Positions 37,020 to 47,915 of a stretch of 64,000 bases of DNA are shown here, piece by piece. This stretch comes from Qipengyuania sp. YIM B01966 (GTDB lineage: Bacteria > Pseudomonadota > Alphaproteobacteria > Sphingomonadales > Sphingomonadaceae), in NCBI RefSeq assembly GCF_016461955.1, contig NZ_JADMNM010000004.1:124001-188000 (forward strand). The letters run 5' to 3'. Positions within the stretch are counted from its first letter, which is position 1; every line of letters starts with the position of its first letter. Below the pieces are notes generated by a model. It saw only the letters and a program-made list of their open reading frames with translations, searched no databases and had not been told where the DNA came from. Made by a program: the position numbers and the translations under genes.

Positions 37020-39035
37020 TCACTCTCCTTTGAGATCGGGCGGCGTGGCCGCCTCGGTCAGCAGCGCGATCGCTTCGGCCAGTGGCATGACCCGCTGGTG
37101 CTCGGCGCCCAGCGTTCGCAGCGCAACGGTGCCTTCGTCGGCCTCGCGCTTGCCGACCACCAGCAGGTGCGGAACCTTAGCGTGGCTGTGTTCGCGCACC
37201 TTGTAGTTGATCTTCTCGTTCCTGAGGTCGGTTTCGACCCGGATGCCCGCGCCGCGCAGCTGTTCGGTCACCTGCTGGGCATAGCCATCGGCGTCCGACA
37301 CGATGGTCGCCACTACCGCCTGCACCGGCGCCAGCCACACGGGCAGCCGCCCGGCGAAATGTTCGATCAATATGCCGATGAAGCGTTCGTAGCTGCCAAA
37401 GATCGCGCGGTGGAGCATGACGGGGCGGTGGCGTTCGCCATCCTCGCCGACATAGCTCGCATCGAGCCGTTCAGGCAGCACCCGGTCGCCCTGGATGGTG
37501 CCGACCTGCCAGGTGCGACCGATCGCGTCGGTCAGATGCCATTCGAGCTTGGGCGCATAGAACGCGCCTTCGCCGGGCAGTTCTTCCCAGCCATACTGGT
37601 CGTTGGCCATGCCCGCTTCGGCCACGGCGTCGCGCATTTCCTGTTCGGCCTTGTCCCAATCGGCATCCGATCCGAACCGCTTTTCAGGGCGCAGCGCCAG
37701 CTTGACGTGATAGGTGAAGCCGAAATCGCGATAGACCTCGTCGGCCAGCGCGCAGAAGGCACGCACCTCCTCGACCACCTGCGCTTCGGTGCAGAAGATA
37801 TGGGCATCGTCCTGCGTGAACTGGCGCACGCGCATCAGGCCGTGCAGCGCGCCGTGCGGTTCGTTGCGGTGGCAGCAGCCCATCTCGCCCAGCCGGATCG
37901 GCAGGTCGCGGTACGAGGTGATGCCCTGCTTGAACACCAGCACGTGCGCCGGGCAGTTCATCGGCTTGATCGCCATCCAGTCGGCATCGGGCGCGACTTT
38001 CGGTGCGGCCCCGGCGCCTTCGGTGTCCACTTCGGGCACGATATCGGGCACCGCGAACATGTTCTCGGCATATTTGCCCCAGTGACCCGACTGTTCCCAC
38101 TGGCGGATATCCATCAATTGCGGGGTCTTGATCTCGCGATAGCCCGCACCGTCCATCTTGCGGCGCATATACGCTTCGAGCTCGCGCCAGATGCGATAGC
38201 CCTTGGGGTGCCAGAAGACGCTGCCATGCGCTTCGGCCTGGAAATGGAACAGGTCCATTTCCTGCCCCAGCTTGCGGTGATCGCGCTTGGCGGCTTCTTC
38301 CAGCCGCGTGAGGTGCGCGTCGAGCTGCTTCTTGTTGAGCCAGCCGGTGCCGTAGATGCGGCTGAGCATCGCGTTCGACTGGTCACCGCGCCAATAGGCG
38401 CCCGATACGCGGGTCAGCTTGAAGGCATGGGGGTCGAGCCGCCCGGTGCTGGGCAGATGCGGCCCGCGGCAGAGGTCATACCAGCCGTCACCCGAATGAT
38501 AGACCGTTATCTCGCTGTCTTCGGGCAGTTCGGCGATCCATTCCGCCTTGTAGGTTTCGCCCTGCGCACGCCATTTGGCGATCAGATCCTCGCGGTCCCA
38601 CACCTCGCGGCGCAGCGGCTTGTCGGCGGCGATGATGCGGCGCATTTCGGCTTCGATCGCCGGCAGGTCTTCCTCGGTGAACGGGCCGCGCGCCGGATCG
38701 GGGGCGAAATCGTAATAGAACCCGTCTTCGGTCGCCGGGCCGAACGTGATCTGCGTGCGCGGGAACAGGTGCTGGACCGCTTCGGCCAGCACATGGGCGT
38801 AATCGTGCCGGGCGAGTTCCAGCGCATCGGCCTCGTCGCGGGCTGTCACCAGTGCCAGCGCGGCATCGCCGTCGAATGGGCGGGTGAGATCGCGCAGTTC
38901 CCCGTTAACGCGCGCGGCAATCGCCGCCTTGGCGAGGCCGGGGCCGATCGCGGCGGCGACATCGGCAGGCGAGCTGCCGGCGGGCATTTCGCGCAGCGAA
39001 CCGTCGGGCAGGGAAATTTTGAACATCTCGGACAT
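37020..39035 (-). CDS. thrS: Threonyl-tRNA synthetase
   Basis: A class II synthetase of 671 residues. The N-terminal TGS domain ([20 protein letters not shown]) is followed by an editing domain with [16 protein letters not shown] (HxxxH). In the catalytic core, motif 2 lies around [18 protein letters not shown]. The C-terminal anticodon-binding domain is about 570-671. I chose the start at MSEMFKI; a longer frame upstream has no start support. The broken DUF305 gene follows immediately. Confidence 0.96.
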   Translation of the reverse strand: MSEMFKISLPDGSLREMPAGSSPADVAAAIGPGLAKAAIAARVNGELRDLTRPFDGDAALALVTARDEADALELARHDYAHVLAEAVQHLFPRTQITFGPATEDGFYYDFAPDPARGPFTEEDLPAIEAEMRRIIAADKPLRREVWDREDLIAKWRAQGETYKAEWIAELPEDSEITVYHSGDGWYDLCRGPHLPSTGRLDPHAFKLTRVSGAYWRGDQSNAMLSRIYGTGWLNKKQLDAHLTRLEEAAKRDHRKLGQEMDLFHFQAEAHGSVFWHPKGYRIWRELEAYMRRKMDGAGYREIKTPQLMDIRQWEQSGHWGKYAENMFAVPDIVPEVDTEGAGAAPKVAPDADWMAIKPMNCPAHVLVFKQGITSYRDLPIRLGEMGCCHRNEPHGALHGLMRVRQFTQDDAHIFCTEAQVVEEVRAFCALADEVYRDFGFTYHVKLALRPEKRFGSDADWDKAEQEMRDAVAEAGMANDQYGWEELPGEGAFYAPKLEWHLTDAIGRTWQVGTIQGDRVLPERLDASYVGEDGERHRPVMLHRAIFGSYERFIGILIEHFAGRLPVWLAPVQAVVATIVSDADGYAQQVTEQLRGAGIRVETDLRNEKINYKVREHSHAKVPHLLVVGKREADEGTVALRTLGAEHQRVMPLAEAIALLTEAATPPDLKGE

Positions 39036-39104
39036 GGGCGCAGCCCTAGTGCCCGCGGCGCGCGCCTTCAAGGCTGGCGGTTGCGCCGCGCGGCGCGCCG
39101 CCGC

Positions 39105-39872
39105 ATGATGGCAGCGATGCACGATGTTTCCTGTCATACGCTGCCCGACGGGCGCCGGATCGCCTATCACCACATTCCGGGCACCGGGCCGCTGCTGGTG
39201 TTCCTGCCCGGCTATATGTCGGACATGGCCGGCAGCAAGGCCGAGGCGCTGATGGGCCGGGCGCTGGCCGATGGGCGCGCCTGTCTGCTGCTCGATTATT
39301 CGGGCTGCGGGCAGAGCGATGGAGATTTTGCCGAAGGCACGCTCAGCCGCTGGCGCGACGAGGTGCTGGCGCTGATCGATGCGGTCGATACCGGGCCGGT
39401 GCTGCTGGTCGGCTCATCGATGGGCGGCTGGCTGATGCTGCTGGTGGGCGAGGCGCTGGGCGCGCGACTCGCCGGCATGATCGGCATCGCCGCCGCGCCT
39501 GATTTCACCGAATGGGGCTTCACCTTGCCCGAACAGGGCCTGCTGGCGGCGGGCGAGACGCTCTATGCCGACAACCCCTATGGCCCCGAGCCGACGCCGA
39601 CCCATGCTCGGTTCTGGGCCGACGGGCAGGCGCAGCGCCGCCTCGCCAGCCCGATCGCGCTGACCTGCCCGGTGACGCTGCTGCACGGCCAGCGCGACGC
39701 GGACGTGCCGTGGGCCACCAGCCTGCGGCTCGCCGAAGCGCTGCGTTCGGACGCGGTACAGGTGGTGCTGGTCAAGGATGGCGACCACCGCCTGTCACGC
39801 GACGAGGACATCGCGCTGCTACATGACACCGTGGCCGCGATGCTTGGCCGCATTGCCGGAGAGACCGCATGA
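39105..39872 (+). CDS. Alpha/beta hydrolase
   Basis: A 255-residue serine hydrolase. The oxyanion region is [12 protein letters not shown], the nucleophile elbow VGSSMGGW (Ser near residue 107), the acid residue probably in [10 protein letters not shown] and the His in [11 protein letters not shown]. It resembles ABHD10-like thioesterases and esterases. Three in-frame ATGs lie close together; the first is used. It overlaps the following TPR gene by ATGA. Confidence 0.85.
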   Translation: MMAAMHDVSCHTLPDGRRIAYHHIPGTGPLLVFLPGYMSDMAGSKAEALMGRALADGRACLLLDYSGCGQSDGDFAEGTLSRWRDEVLALIDAVDTGPVLLVGSSMGGWLMLLVGEALGARLAGMIGIAAAPDFTEWGFTLPEQGLLAAGETLYADNPYGPEPTPTHARFWADGQAQRRLASPIALTCPVTLLHGQRDADVPWATSLRLAEALRSDAVQVVLVKDGDHRLSRDEDIALLHDTVAAMLGRIAGETA

Positions 39873-40705
39873 TCGCCCCGCTGCTCTTGATCTTCGCTCA
39901 GGTCGGCCCTGCGCCGGGCGGGTTTCCGCTCGAACCGCTGCCGATTCCGCGCGCGCCCGCAGCGCCGGCGTCAGCCCCGGCACCCGCCGTGCCAGCGGAC
40001 CCGCGCCTCGCCACCTGCCTGCGCAGAATTACCGCCGATGCCGCGGAGGGGGAACAGGCTGCCCGCGGCTGGGTGGCGGAATTGCCCAATTCGGCCGCCG
40101 CGCATCATTGCCTCGGCATTGCGCTGGCCGCGCGCGAGCAATGGGCTGCGGCCGGGGCGAGCTTCGTCGAAGGGCGGTCACGGGCCGCCGAGCCTGCCTA
40201 TCGCGCGCGTCTCGGTATCCTCGCCGCTGCCGCGATCAGCGCCGGCGGCGAGCGCGAGGCAGCGCTGCCGCTGCTGGTCGAGGCCGAGGGCGAGGCGCGG
40301 ACCGCCGGGGCGACCGAACTGCTGTCCGCCGCTTTGGCCGACCGGGCCGCGCTGCTGGTCGAACTCGAGCGGCTGGCCGAGGCGCGCAGCGTGCTCGCCC
40401 GCGCCCGCGCCGATCTGCCGCGCAATGCGCCGCTGTGGCTGCTGTCCGCGACGCTTGAGCGCCGTTTGGGGTCGCTCGACACCGCGCAGGCGTTGATCGT
40501 GGAGGCAGCAGGTTTTGCGCCCGGCGATCCTGAAATCGGCCTTGAAGCCGGGGTCATTGCCATGCTCGCCGGTGACGAGAACGCCGCCCGGCTGAGCTGG
40601 CAATCCGTCGTCGCCGTCGCGCCCGGAAGCGAGGCGGCGGGCATCGCGCAGGGCTATCTGGCGCAATTGCCGCCCGCTCCCGCCACGCCCGCGCCCGGTC
40701 GGTGA
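39869..40705 (+). CDS. TPR-repeat protein
   Basis: A 278-residue protein with a short hydrophobic start and a Pro/Ala-rich linker (about 15-45). About five helical tetratricopeptide-like repeats follow (about 60-260), for example ARSVLARARADLPRNAPLW and IEVG-like turns between helices. TPRs mediate protein-protein contact; the partner is unknown. It is translationally coupled to the alpha/beta hydrolase and sits eight bases before the LLM oxidoreductase. Confidence 0.7.
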   Translation: MIAPLLLIFAQVGPAPGGFPLEPLPIPRAPAAPASAPAPAVPADPRLATCLRRITADAAEGEQAARGWVAELPNSAAAHHCLGIALAAREQWAAAGASFVEGRSRAAEPAYRARLGILAAAAISAGGEREAALPLLVEAEGEARTAGATELLSAALADRAALLVELERLAEARSVLARARADLPRNAPLWLLSATLERRLGSLDTAQALIVEAAGFAPGDPEIGLEAGVIAMLAGDENAARLSWQSVVAVAPGSEAAGIAQGYLAQLPPAPATPAPGR

Positions 40706-40712
40706 GCGGCCG

Positions 40713-41708
40713 ATGACCGCGTTTTCCGTGCTCGATCTGGTTCCCGTGCGCGAAGGCGGCACTGTGGCCGAGGCGCTGGCCGAGGCGGCGCGGTTCGCCC
40801 ACGCCGCCGAGCGGGCCGGGTGCAAGCGGTTCTGGGTGGCCGAACATCACGCGATGGACGGCATCGCCGGCGGGGCGACCAGCGTGGTGCTTGGCCATAT
40901 CGGCCAGGCGACGCGCACCATCCGCATCGGCGCGGGCGGGATCATGCTGCCCAATCACAATCCGTTCGTCATTGCCGAACAGTTCGGCACGCTCGATGCG
41001 CTGTTTCCGGGGCGGGTCGATCTCGGCCTCGGCCGTGCACCGGGGGCTGATGGGCGGATCGCCGCGGCCTTGCGCAAGGATCCGCGCATTGCCGCCGAAC
41101 GCTTCCCTCAGGACGTGGTCGAATTGCAGGCCTTGTTCGCCGCCGATCCCCGGCTGACGGTGCAGGCGCCCCCCGGCGCCGGTGCCCAGGTCGAACTGTG
41201 GATGCTCGGTTCGAGCCTGTTCGGGGCGCAGCTGGCCGCGCAGCTCGGCCTGCCCTACGCCTTTGCCAGCCATTTCGCGCCCGATCATCTGGACGGCGCG
41301 CTCGACCTCTATCGCCGCACATTCCGCCCTTCGGCCGCGCTCGACCGGCCTTATGTGATGGCGGCGATGACGCTGTTCGCCGCTGACACCGACGAGGAAG
41401 CCGAATTTCTCGCCTCCTCGCAGCAGCAGAGCTTCGTCCGGCTGCGCACCGGCAATCCGGGCAAATTGCCGCCGCCGGTTGCCGACTATCGCGCCAGCCT
41501 GCCGGGACAGGCGCAGGCAATGCTCGACCATCTGGCACAGGCCAGCGCCATCGGCAGCCCTGCGACAGTACAGGAGCGCGTGGCGCGGTTCATCGAACGC
41601 ACGGGTGCCGACGAGATCCTCTTTTCGGGCGCCGCCTTCGATCCCGCCGCGCGCATTCGCTCGCTCGAGCTGGCGATGGCAACGCTGGGCGCCGCGCCGC
41701 CCCACTAG
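40713..41708 (+). CDS. LLM-class flavin-dependent oxidoreductase (MsnO8-type)
   Basis: A 331-residue bacterial-luciferase-like barrel enzyme using FMNH2 or F420-type flavin. The start MTAFSVLDLVPVREGGT, the RFWVAEHHAMDGIAG block and GGIMLPNHNPFVIAEQFGTL are typical of the MsnO8 subgroup. The substrate is unknown. It is probably co-transcribed with the hydrolase and TPR genes. Confidence 0.88.
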   Translation: MTAFSVLDLVPVREGGTVAEALAEAARFAHAAERAGCKRFWVAEHHAMDGIAGGATSVVLGHIGQATRTIRIGAGGIMLPNHNPFVIAEQFGTLDALFPGRVDLGLGRAPGADGRIAAALRKDPRIAAERFPQDVVELQALFAADPRLTVQAPPGAGAQVELWMLGSSLFGAQLAAQLGLPYAFASHFAPDHLDGALDLYRRTFRPSAALDRPYVMAAMTLFAADTDEEAEFLASSQQQSFVRLRTGNPGKLPPPVADYRASLPGQAQAMLDHLAQASAIGSPATVQERVARFIERTGADEILFSGAAFDPAARIRSLELAMATLGAAPPH

Positions 41709-41845
41709 CTGCGCGGTTTTCCGCTACGGCGCTTGCGGCCTTGCGGGGCCGCGCCTATCGCCGGCGGGGCTGCATCGGGCGGCCGATGGCTGATATTCCT
41801 TCACCAGTTAGAAGAGCCCGCACGGGCGACGGGACATGACCGACC

Positions 41846-44800
41846 ATGGCTTCGACTACCGGCAAGACGCCGCACAAGACAACCAAGACCAGCACCCCGG
41901 CCAAGCCGCGCACGAAGGCCGGCGCTGCCACCGGCGCGATGCTGGACGAACTGGCCGAACGGCTGCGCGAATCGATCCTTCCAGGCGATACCCCGCTGCC
42001 TGCCGAACGGGCGCGAGAAGCCGCCGCCTTCCTGCTCGAAACCGCCACCACCCGCACCGCTGACGATGCGGGCATCGCGCTCCAATCGGCCAGCGAGGAA
42101 CGGCGTTACATGCGGATCGCGCTGGTCAACCGGGATATGCCGTTTCTGGTCGATTCGGTCGCGGCGACGATTGCTGCGCACGGTCTGGCGATTGACCGGC
42201 TGATCCACCCCGTCGTCCCGATCGAGCGGTCCGCCGCTGGCGCGCTCACCGCAATCCCGTCGACGGACGAGGATGACGCCGATTACGAATCGATGATCTA
42301 CATCGAAACCCAGCGCGTCGATGCCCGCACCCGGCGCGATATCGAACAGGCGCTGCGCACCACGCTGGCCGATGTCCGCGCCGCCGTGGCTGACTGGCAG
42401 GCGATGCGCGCGGCGATGCGCGACGATGCCGCGCGGATGGCTGATCCCGAACCCGCGCAATTGCTGAGCTGGCTCGAACAGGGGGCGCTGACCTTGCTCG
42501 GCCACCTCACCCGCGACCGTGACGGCAGGCAGAGCGAGGCACTCGGCATCTGCCGCAAGAGCGCCAAAAGCCTGCTGGCCGATGTCACCTACGACCGCGC
42601 CTTTGCCTGGTTCGACCAGCGCGGGATCGAGGCCGCACCGCTGATCATCAAGGCGAACCTCACCAGCAACGTCCACCGCCGGGTGCCGCTCGACCTGTTC
42701 CTCGTGCCGATCATCGAGGGCAAGATGGTCAGCGCGCTGTCGGTCCATGCCGGGGTCTGGACCAGCGCCGCACTCGCCACGCCGCCGCAGCAGGTGCCCG
42801 TGCTGCGCAAGTCGCTGGCGCATCTGCTCGACGCGCTCGATCTCGATGCGGGCGGCCATACCGGCAAGTCGCTGGTCCATGCGCTGACCGCATTGCCGCA
42901 TGATCTCATCATCGGTTTCGAGCCGGCCGATCTGGAGCGGGTGACCACCGCGATGATGAGCCTGGTCGATCGCCCCCGCCCGCGCCTGGCGCTGGTCGAA
43001 TCGCCGCTCTCGCGCCATCTGTTCGCCTTCGTCTGGCTGCCGCGCGACCTGATATCGACCGAGGTGCGCCAGCGGATTACCGAGCGCCTGGCCGAAGCCT
43101 CGGGGTCCGAGGTGCTCGAATGGTCGCTGCTCGTCGAAGGCGGCAATATCGCCATGCTGCGCTTCGTGTTCGACATTCGCGATGGCGGGTCGATCCCCGA
43201 TGAAGCCGCGCTCAACACCGAAATCACCGAGATGCTGCGCGGTTGGGGCGAGGCGGTCGAAACCGAACTCGCCGCCGGAATGGAGCCGGGCCGCGCCGCG
43301 GCGATTGCCGGCCGCTATGCCGAGGCGTTTCCGCTGGCCTATCGTTCACGCTACGGCGCGCACGAGGCGGCGCGTGACATCGACCGGCTGCGGACGCTGG
43401 CCAGCCACGAAGGCGCCGAGGATGCCTGCCACCGCGCGGTGCGGCTCTACCGGCTTGACCGCGACGCGCCCGGCCATTTGCGGCTGAAAATCTACCAGCA
43501 CGAAGGGGTGCTGCCGCTGTCCGATGCGGTCCCGGCGCTGGAGAATTTCGGCTTCCGGGTGCTGCAGGAACAGCCGACCAAGCTCGACGAGGGCCGCCTC
43601 GGCACGGTCCACGATTTCGAGCTCGAGCTGCCCGCGGGCGAGGGCACCGCCCCGCTGCTCGAACGCGGCGCCGCGATCGAACAGGCGATTGCCGCCGTGC
43701 TCAATGCCAATGCCGAGGACGATTCGTTCAACCGGCTGGTGGTCTCGACCGGGCTCGCCGCGCGCGAGGCCGAATGGCTGCGCGCCTTCTATCGCTATCT
43801 GCGCCAGACCGGGCTCGGCTACACGATCTATACCGTGGTCGATGCGCTGGCCCGCGCGCCGCAGGTCACCCGGCCAATCATCGACCTGTTTGTCGCGCTG
43901 CACGACCCCGCCTTTGCCGGGGATCGCCACGAGGCTGCCAATGCCGCGCGCGAGGCCATCCGCACCGGTCTCGGCAAGGTGGCGGCGATCAACGACGACC
44001 GGCTGCTCAGGCTCTATCACGCGCTGGTCGAAGCGATGTTGCGGACCAACGCCTTTGCCCCCGCAGCGGCAGAAGCGCTGGCGTTCAAGTTCGATTCGGC
44101 CAAGGTGCCCGGCCTGCCGCGCCCGCTGCCCTGGCGCGAGATGTTCGTCTATTCGCGCCGGGTCGAGGGCATCCACCTGCGCGCCGGGCCGATCGCGCGC
44201 GGGGGCCTGCGCTGGTCCGACCGGCGCGACGATTTCCGCACCGAAATCCTCGGCCTGATGAAGGCGCAGCGGGTCAAGAACGCGGTGATCGTGCCGACCG
44301 GCGCCAAGGGCGGGTTCTACCCCAAGCAACTGCCCGATCCGGCGCGCGACCGCGAGGCATGGGCGGCAGAGGGCAAGGCCAGCTATCAACTGTTCATCCG
44401 CAGCCTGCTGTCGATCACCGACAACATCGTCAAGGACCGGGTGGTTCATCCCGAAGCGGTCGTCGTCCATGACGGACCCGACCCCTATTTCGTGGTCGCC
44501 GCCGACAAGGGCACGGCGAGCTTTTCCGACACCGCCAATGCGATTGCCGAAGAACGCGGCTTCTGGCTCGACGATGCCTTCGCCAGCGGCGGCTCGAACG
44601 GCTATGATCACAAGGCAATGGGCATCACCGCGCGCGGCGCGTGGATTTCGGTCCAGCGCCATTTCAGCGAGTTGGGCATCGACATCCAGCGCGAACCCGT
44701 CACCGTCGCCGGCTGCGGCGATATGTCGGGCGACGTGTTCGGCAACGGGATGCTGCTATCCAAGGCGATCCAGCTGGTGGCCGCGTTCGATCACCGGCAC

Positions 44801-46603
44801 ATCTTCATCGACCCCGCGCCCGATCCGGCGGCGAGCTGGCAGGAACGCAAGCGCCTGTTCGATCTGCCCCGGTCAAGCTGGGACGATTACGACAAGGCAC
44901 TGATTTCCAAGGGCGGCGGCGTCTGGTCGCGCACGCAGAAGACAATCAAGCTGCCGCCAGCGGCGAAAAAGCTGCTCGGTCTCGACCAGGCCGAAATCGA
45001 GCCTGACGCGCTGATCTCGGCGATCCTCAAGGCGCCGGTCGAGCTGCTGTGGTTCGGCGGCATCGGCACCTATATCCGTTCGAGCGCCGAAACCGATCCG
45101 CAGGTGGGCGACCCGGCCAACGACGCGCTGCGCGTCGCCGGCGAGGAGGTGCGCGCGCGGGTCATCGGCGAAGGGGCCAATCTGGGCGTGACGCAAGCCG
45201 GGCGGATCGAATTCGCGCTGCGCGGCGCGGACGGCGCCGGCGGGCGGATCAACACCGACTTCATCGACAATTCAGCCGGCGTGAACTGTTCCGACAACGA
45301 GGTGAACATCAAGATCGCGCTCGCCGCGGCGCGCCGCGCCGGCAAGCTGTCGGAAAAGGCGCGCAATACGCTGCTGGAATCGATGACCGAAGAGGTCGCC
45401 GAACTGGTGCTCGACGACAATCGCAAGCAGCCGCTGGCGCTGTCGATCGCCGAACGCGGCGGGGCCGGGGCGATGGCCGCCCAGATCCAGCTGATCGAGG
45501 TGCTGGAAGAAAGCGGCGCGCTCGACCGGGCGACTGAAGGGCTCGCCCCGAGCGACGTGCTGCGGCGGCGCGCGGGCGATAGCGTGGGCCTGACGCGGCC
45601 AGAACTCGCCGTGCTGCTGTCGAGCACCAAGCTCGTATTGCAGGCTGCGTTCGAGGCGAGCACGCTGCCCGACGATCCGCTGCTCGAACCGGCGCTGATG
45701 ACGAGTTTTCCCACGAGGATGCAGGCGAAATTCGCCAAGCAGATCCGCGAACACCAGCTCCGCCGCGAGATCATATCGACGGTGCTGTCAAACCGGATCA
45801 TCAACCGTATGGGGATGGTTCATCCGTTCGAACTGGCCGAGGAAGAAGGCGCCGCGCTCGACCATGTCGGGATGGCGTTCGTCGCGGCGGATGCGCTCTA
45901 CGGTATCAACCCGCTGTGGGACGAGATCGAGACCGCGCCAATGCCCGAAGATGCGCGCCTCGCATTGTTCGACCGGCTGGCTGTTGCCATGCGAAACCAC
46001 ATGGCTGATTTGCTGCGAGCCGGTGTCGGCACACGCGGGGCGTCCGTAGTAGTGGCCGAACTGGGCAAGGCGGTGGCCGGCCTCGCGGACCGTACCGGCG
46101 AATTGCTGGCAAGCGAAAGCCGTGCCCAGTCCGAAGCGCTGTCGCAGGAACTGGTGGCGCTCGGCGCGCCCGAGAAAATCGCCGCACGGGTGGTCCACCT
46201 GTTCGACCTCGACGGCGCGGTGGGCGTCGCCCGGCTGGCGCAGGATACCGGCATGGCGGCGCGCACGCTGACCGGCGCGTTCACCGATCTGGGTGCGCGC
46301 ATGGGGCTTGACTGGGCGCAAGGCACCGCCGCGCTGATGAATCCGTCCGACGTGTGGGAACGGCTGCTGGTCGCGGGCCTCGCGCGCGATTTCCAGCAGA
46401 TGCGGCTCGATTTCCTGCGGCGACTGGCGCGGCGACGCGGGTTCAAGGACGATCCGCTGGCGGTGGTTGCAGCCTGGGCGGCCGATCATGAGGCGGGGCT
46501 GCGGCAGTTCCGTTCGGTGATCGGCCGGGCGCAGCAGGGCAGGGTGCAGCCGGCAATGCTGGCGCAGATCGCCAGCCAGGCGCGCAACCTGCTCGGGCAA
46601 TAG
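41846..46603 (+). CDS. gdhB: NAD-specific glutamate dehydrogenase (large type)
   Basis: A 1,585-residue GDH of the 180-kDa class found in Proteobacteria and Streptomyces, which oxidises glutamate to 2-oxoglutarate and ammonia. A long N-terminal regulatory region (about 1-700) precedes the catalytic core. In the core, GPIARGGLRWSDRRDDFRTE and PTGAKGGFYPKQLPDP hold the substrate Lys. Further on are GDMSGDVFGNGML, FGGIGTYIRSS and GEGANLGVTQAGRIEF of the NAD domain, then a helical C-terminus. It starts after a Lys/Thr/Pro-rich basic tail. It has its own 137-base upstream gap. Confidence 0.95.
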   Translation: MASTTGKTPHKTTKTSTPAKPRTKAGAATGAMLDELAERLRESILPGDTPLPAERAREAAAFLLETATTRTADDAGIALQSASEERRYMRIALVNRDMPFLVDSVAATIAAHGLAIDRLIHPVVPIERSAAGALTAIPSTDEDDADYESMIYIETQRVDARTRRDIEQALRTTLADVRAAVADWQAMRAAMRDDAARMADPEPAQLLSWLEQGALTLLGHLTRDRDGRQSEALGICRKSAKSLLADVTYDRAFAWFDQRGIEAAPLIIKANLTSNVHRRVPLDLFLVPIIEGKMVSALSVHAGVWTSAALATPPQQVPVLRKSLAHLLDALDLDAGGHTGKSLVHALTALPHDLIIGFEPADLERVTTAMMSLVDRPRPRLALVESPLSRHLFAFVWLPRDLISTEVRQRITERLAEASGSEVLEWSLLVEGGNIAMLRFVFDIRDGGSIPDEAALNTEITEMLRGWGEAVETELAAGMEPGRAAAIAGRYAEAFPLAYRSRYGAHEAARDIDRLRTLASHEGAEDACHRAVRLYRLDRDAPGHLRLKIYQHEGVLPLSDAVPALENFGFRVLQEQPTKLDEGRLGTVHDFELELPAGEGTAPLLERGAAIEQAIAAVLNANAEDDSFNRLVVSTGLAAREAEWLRAFYRYLRQTGLGYTIYTVVDALARAPQVTRPIIDLFVALHDPAFAGDRHEAANAAREAIRTGLGKVAAINDDRLLRLYHALVEAMLRTNAFAPAAAEALAFKFDSAKVPGLPRPLPWREMFVYSRRVEGIHLRAGPIARGGLRWSDRRDDFRTEILGLMKAQRVKNAVIVPTGAKGGFYPKQLPDPARDREAWAAEGKASYQLFIRSLLSITDNIVKDRVVHPEAVVVHDGPDPYFVVAADKGTASFSDTANAIAEERGFWLDDAFASGGSNGYDHKAMGITARGAWISVQRHFSELGIDIQREPVTVAGCGDMSGDVFGNGMLLSKAIQLVAAFDHRHIFIDPAPDPAASWQERKRLFDLPRSSWDDYDKALISKGGGVWSRTQKTIKLPPAAKKLLGLDQAEIEPDALISAILKAPVELLWFGGIGTYIRSSAETDPQVGDPANDALRVAGEEVRARVIGEGANLGVTQAGRIEFALRGADGAGGRINTDFIDNSAGVNCSDNEVNIKIALAAARRAGKLSEKARNTLLESMTEEVAELVLDDNRKQPLALSIAERGGAGAMAAQIQLIEVLEESGALDRATEGLAPSDVLRRRAGDSVGLTRPELAVLLSSTKLVLQAAFEASTLPDDPLLEPALMTSFPTRMQAKFAKQIREHQLRREIISTVLSNRIINRMGMVHPFELAEEEGAALDHVGMAFVAADALYGINPLWDEIETAPMPEDARLALFDRLAVAMRNHMADLLRAGVGTRGASVVVAELGKAVAGLADRTGELLASESRAQSEALSQELVALGAPEKIAARVVHLFDLDGAVGVARLAQDTGMAARTLTGAFTDLGARMGLDWAQGTAALMNPSDVWERLLVAGLARDFQQMRLDFLRRLARRRGFKDDPLAVVAAWAADHEAGLRQFRSVIGRAQQGRVQPAMLAQIASQARNLLGQ

Positions 46604-46607
46604 CGCG

Positions 46608-46656
46608 CTGCTTGCCCCGCCTGGTTGGCGCCCCGCTGCTTGATACCCCCTGCTTG
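46608..46656 (+). repeat. Four imperfect CTGCTTG direct repeats, 13-15 bases apart
   Basis: CTGCTTG begins at 46608, 46636 and 46650, and CTGGTTG at 46621, giving spacings of 13, 15 and 14 bases. The first three copies have CCCC after the heptamer. The last copy overlaps a TTGACG hexamer that could be a -35 element. They fill the gap between gdhB and the flavoprotein gene. Confidence 0.55.
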
Positions 46657-46688
46657 ACGTCGGGCGGTTTTGTGCCAATCCCCTGCCC

Positions 46689-47915
46689 ATGGACAGGGCT
46701 GATGTACTGATCGTCGGTAGTGGGCATGGCGGGGCGCAAGCCGCCATTGCGCTGCGCCAGCATGGCTTTGCCGGCAGCGTGGCGATCGTCGGGCGTGAGG
46801 CGGAACTACCCTATGAACGCCCGCCACTGTCGAAGGAATATCTCGCCCGCGAAAAGCCGTTCGAACGGCTGCTTATCCGCCCGGCGCAGTTCTGGGCCGA
46901 CAAGGAGATCGCGCTGATCCAGGGCGCCAGCGTAGTCGCTGTGGACTCGGCCGCCCATAGCGCTGAGCTGCATGACGGGTGCCGGATGGGCTATGGCACG
47001 ATGATCTGGGCTGCCGGCGGCGATGCGCGGCGGCTCTCGTGTGGCGGAAATGACCTGGCCGGGGTGCACTCGGTCCGCACGCGCGCCGATGTCGACCGGA
47101 TGATGGCCGAACTCGACGCTGGGGCGGCCCAGGCGGTGGTGATCGGCGGCGGCTATATCGGTCTCGAGGCAGCTGCCGTACTGACCAAGCTCGGCTGCGC
47201 GGTGACGGTGATCGAGGCGCTGCCTCGCGTGCTGGCGCGCGTGGCGGGCGAACCGCTCAGCCGGTTTTACGAGGGCGAACACCGCGCGCACGGCGTCACC
47301 ATGATGCTAGAAACCGCGGTCGATTGCGTTGAGGGAGAAGGCGGGCAGGTCACGGGCGTCCGGCTGGCCGATGGCGCCGTGCTGCCGGCCGACCTGGTGG
47401 TGGTCGGCATCGGCATCGTCCCGTCGATCGGGCCGCTGATCGCGGCCGGCGCGGCGGGCGGCAACGGGGTCGATGTCGATGAATATTGCCGCACCACGCT
47501 GCCCGATATCTACGCCATCGGCGACTGCGCGGCCCATGCCAGCCGCTGGGCCGACAATGCGGTGATCCGCCTCGAATCGGTGCAGAACGCCAATGACATG
47601 GCGACCACCGCGGCCAAGGCGATCTGCGGCGACCCGCAGCCTTACGCCGCCTTCCCGTGGTTCTGGTCGAACCAGTACGATCTGAAGCTCCAGACCGCCG
47701 GCCTGTCACTGGGCCATGACGAGGCGGTGGTGCGCGGCGATCCGGCCGAGCGAAAATTCTCGGTCATCTACCTCAGGGAAGGCCGCGTCATCGCGCTCGA
47801 CTGCGTCAATATGGTCAAGGATTACGTCGCCGGGCGCAAGCTGGTCGAGGCGCGCGCGATGCCCGACCGCAGGCTGCTGACCGACCCGGCGGTGGCGCTG
47901 AAAGACCTGGTCTAG
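46689..47915 (+). CDS. FAD-dependent ferredoxin reductase-like protein
   Basis: A 408-residue NAD(P)H-dependent flavoprotein of the rhodocoxin/putidaredoxin-reductase family, which passes electrons to 2Fe-2S ferredoxins serving P450s or dioxygenases. The FAD motif is [12 protein letters not shown] at the start, the NAD motif [17 protein letters not shown] near residue 145, and the second FAD block [13 protein letters not shown] near residue 275. It is the best local candidate for feeding the CYP153, though it is 3.4 kb away and no ferredoxin gene is present. Confidence 0.88.
   Translation: MDRADVLIVGSGHGGAQAAIALRQHGFAGSVAIVGREAELPYERPPLSKEYLAREKPFERLLIRPAQFWADKEIALIQGASVVAVDSAAHSAELHDGCRMGYGTMIWAAGGDARRLSCGGNDLAGVHSVRTRADVDRMMAELDAGAAQAVVIGGGYIGLEAAAVLTKLGCAVTVIEALPRVLARVAGEPLSRFYEGEHRAHGVTMMLETAVDCVEGEGGQVTGVRLADGAVLPADLVVVGIGIVPSIGPLIAAGAAGGNGVDVDEYCRTTLPDIYAIGDCAAHASRWADNAVIRLESVQNANDMATTAAKAICGDPQPYAAFPWFWSNQYDLKLQTAGLSLGHDEAVVRGDPAERKFSVIYLREGRVIALDCVNMVKDYVAGRKLVEARAMPDRRLLTDPAVALKDLV

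Noticed and set aside
36606-39104. Long + strand frame joined to the alpha/beta hydrolase
   Set aside because: The first 830 residues are antisense to thrS. Only the part after the ATG at 39105 shows a protein family, so the hydrolase start was placed there.
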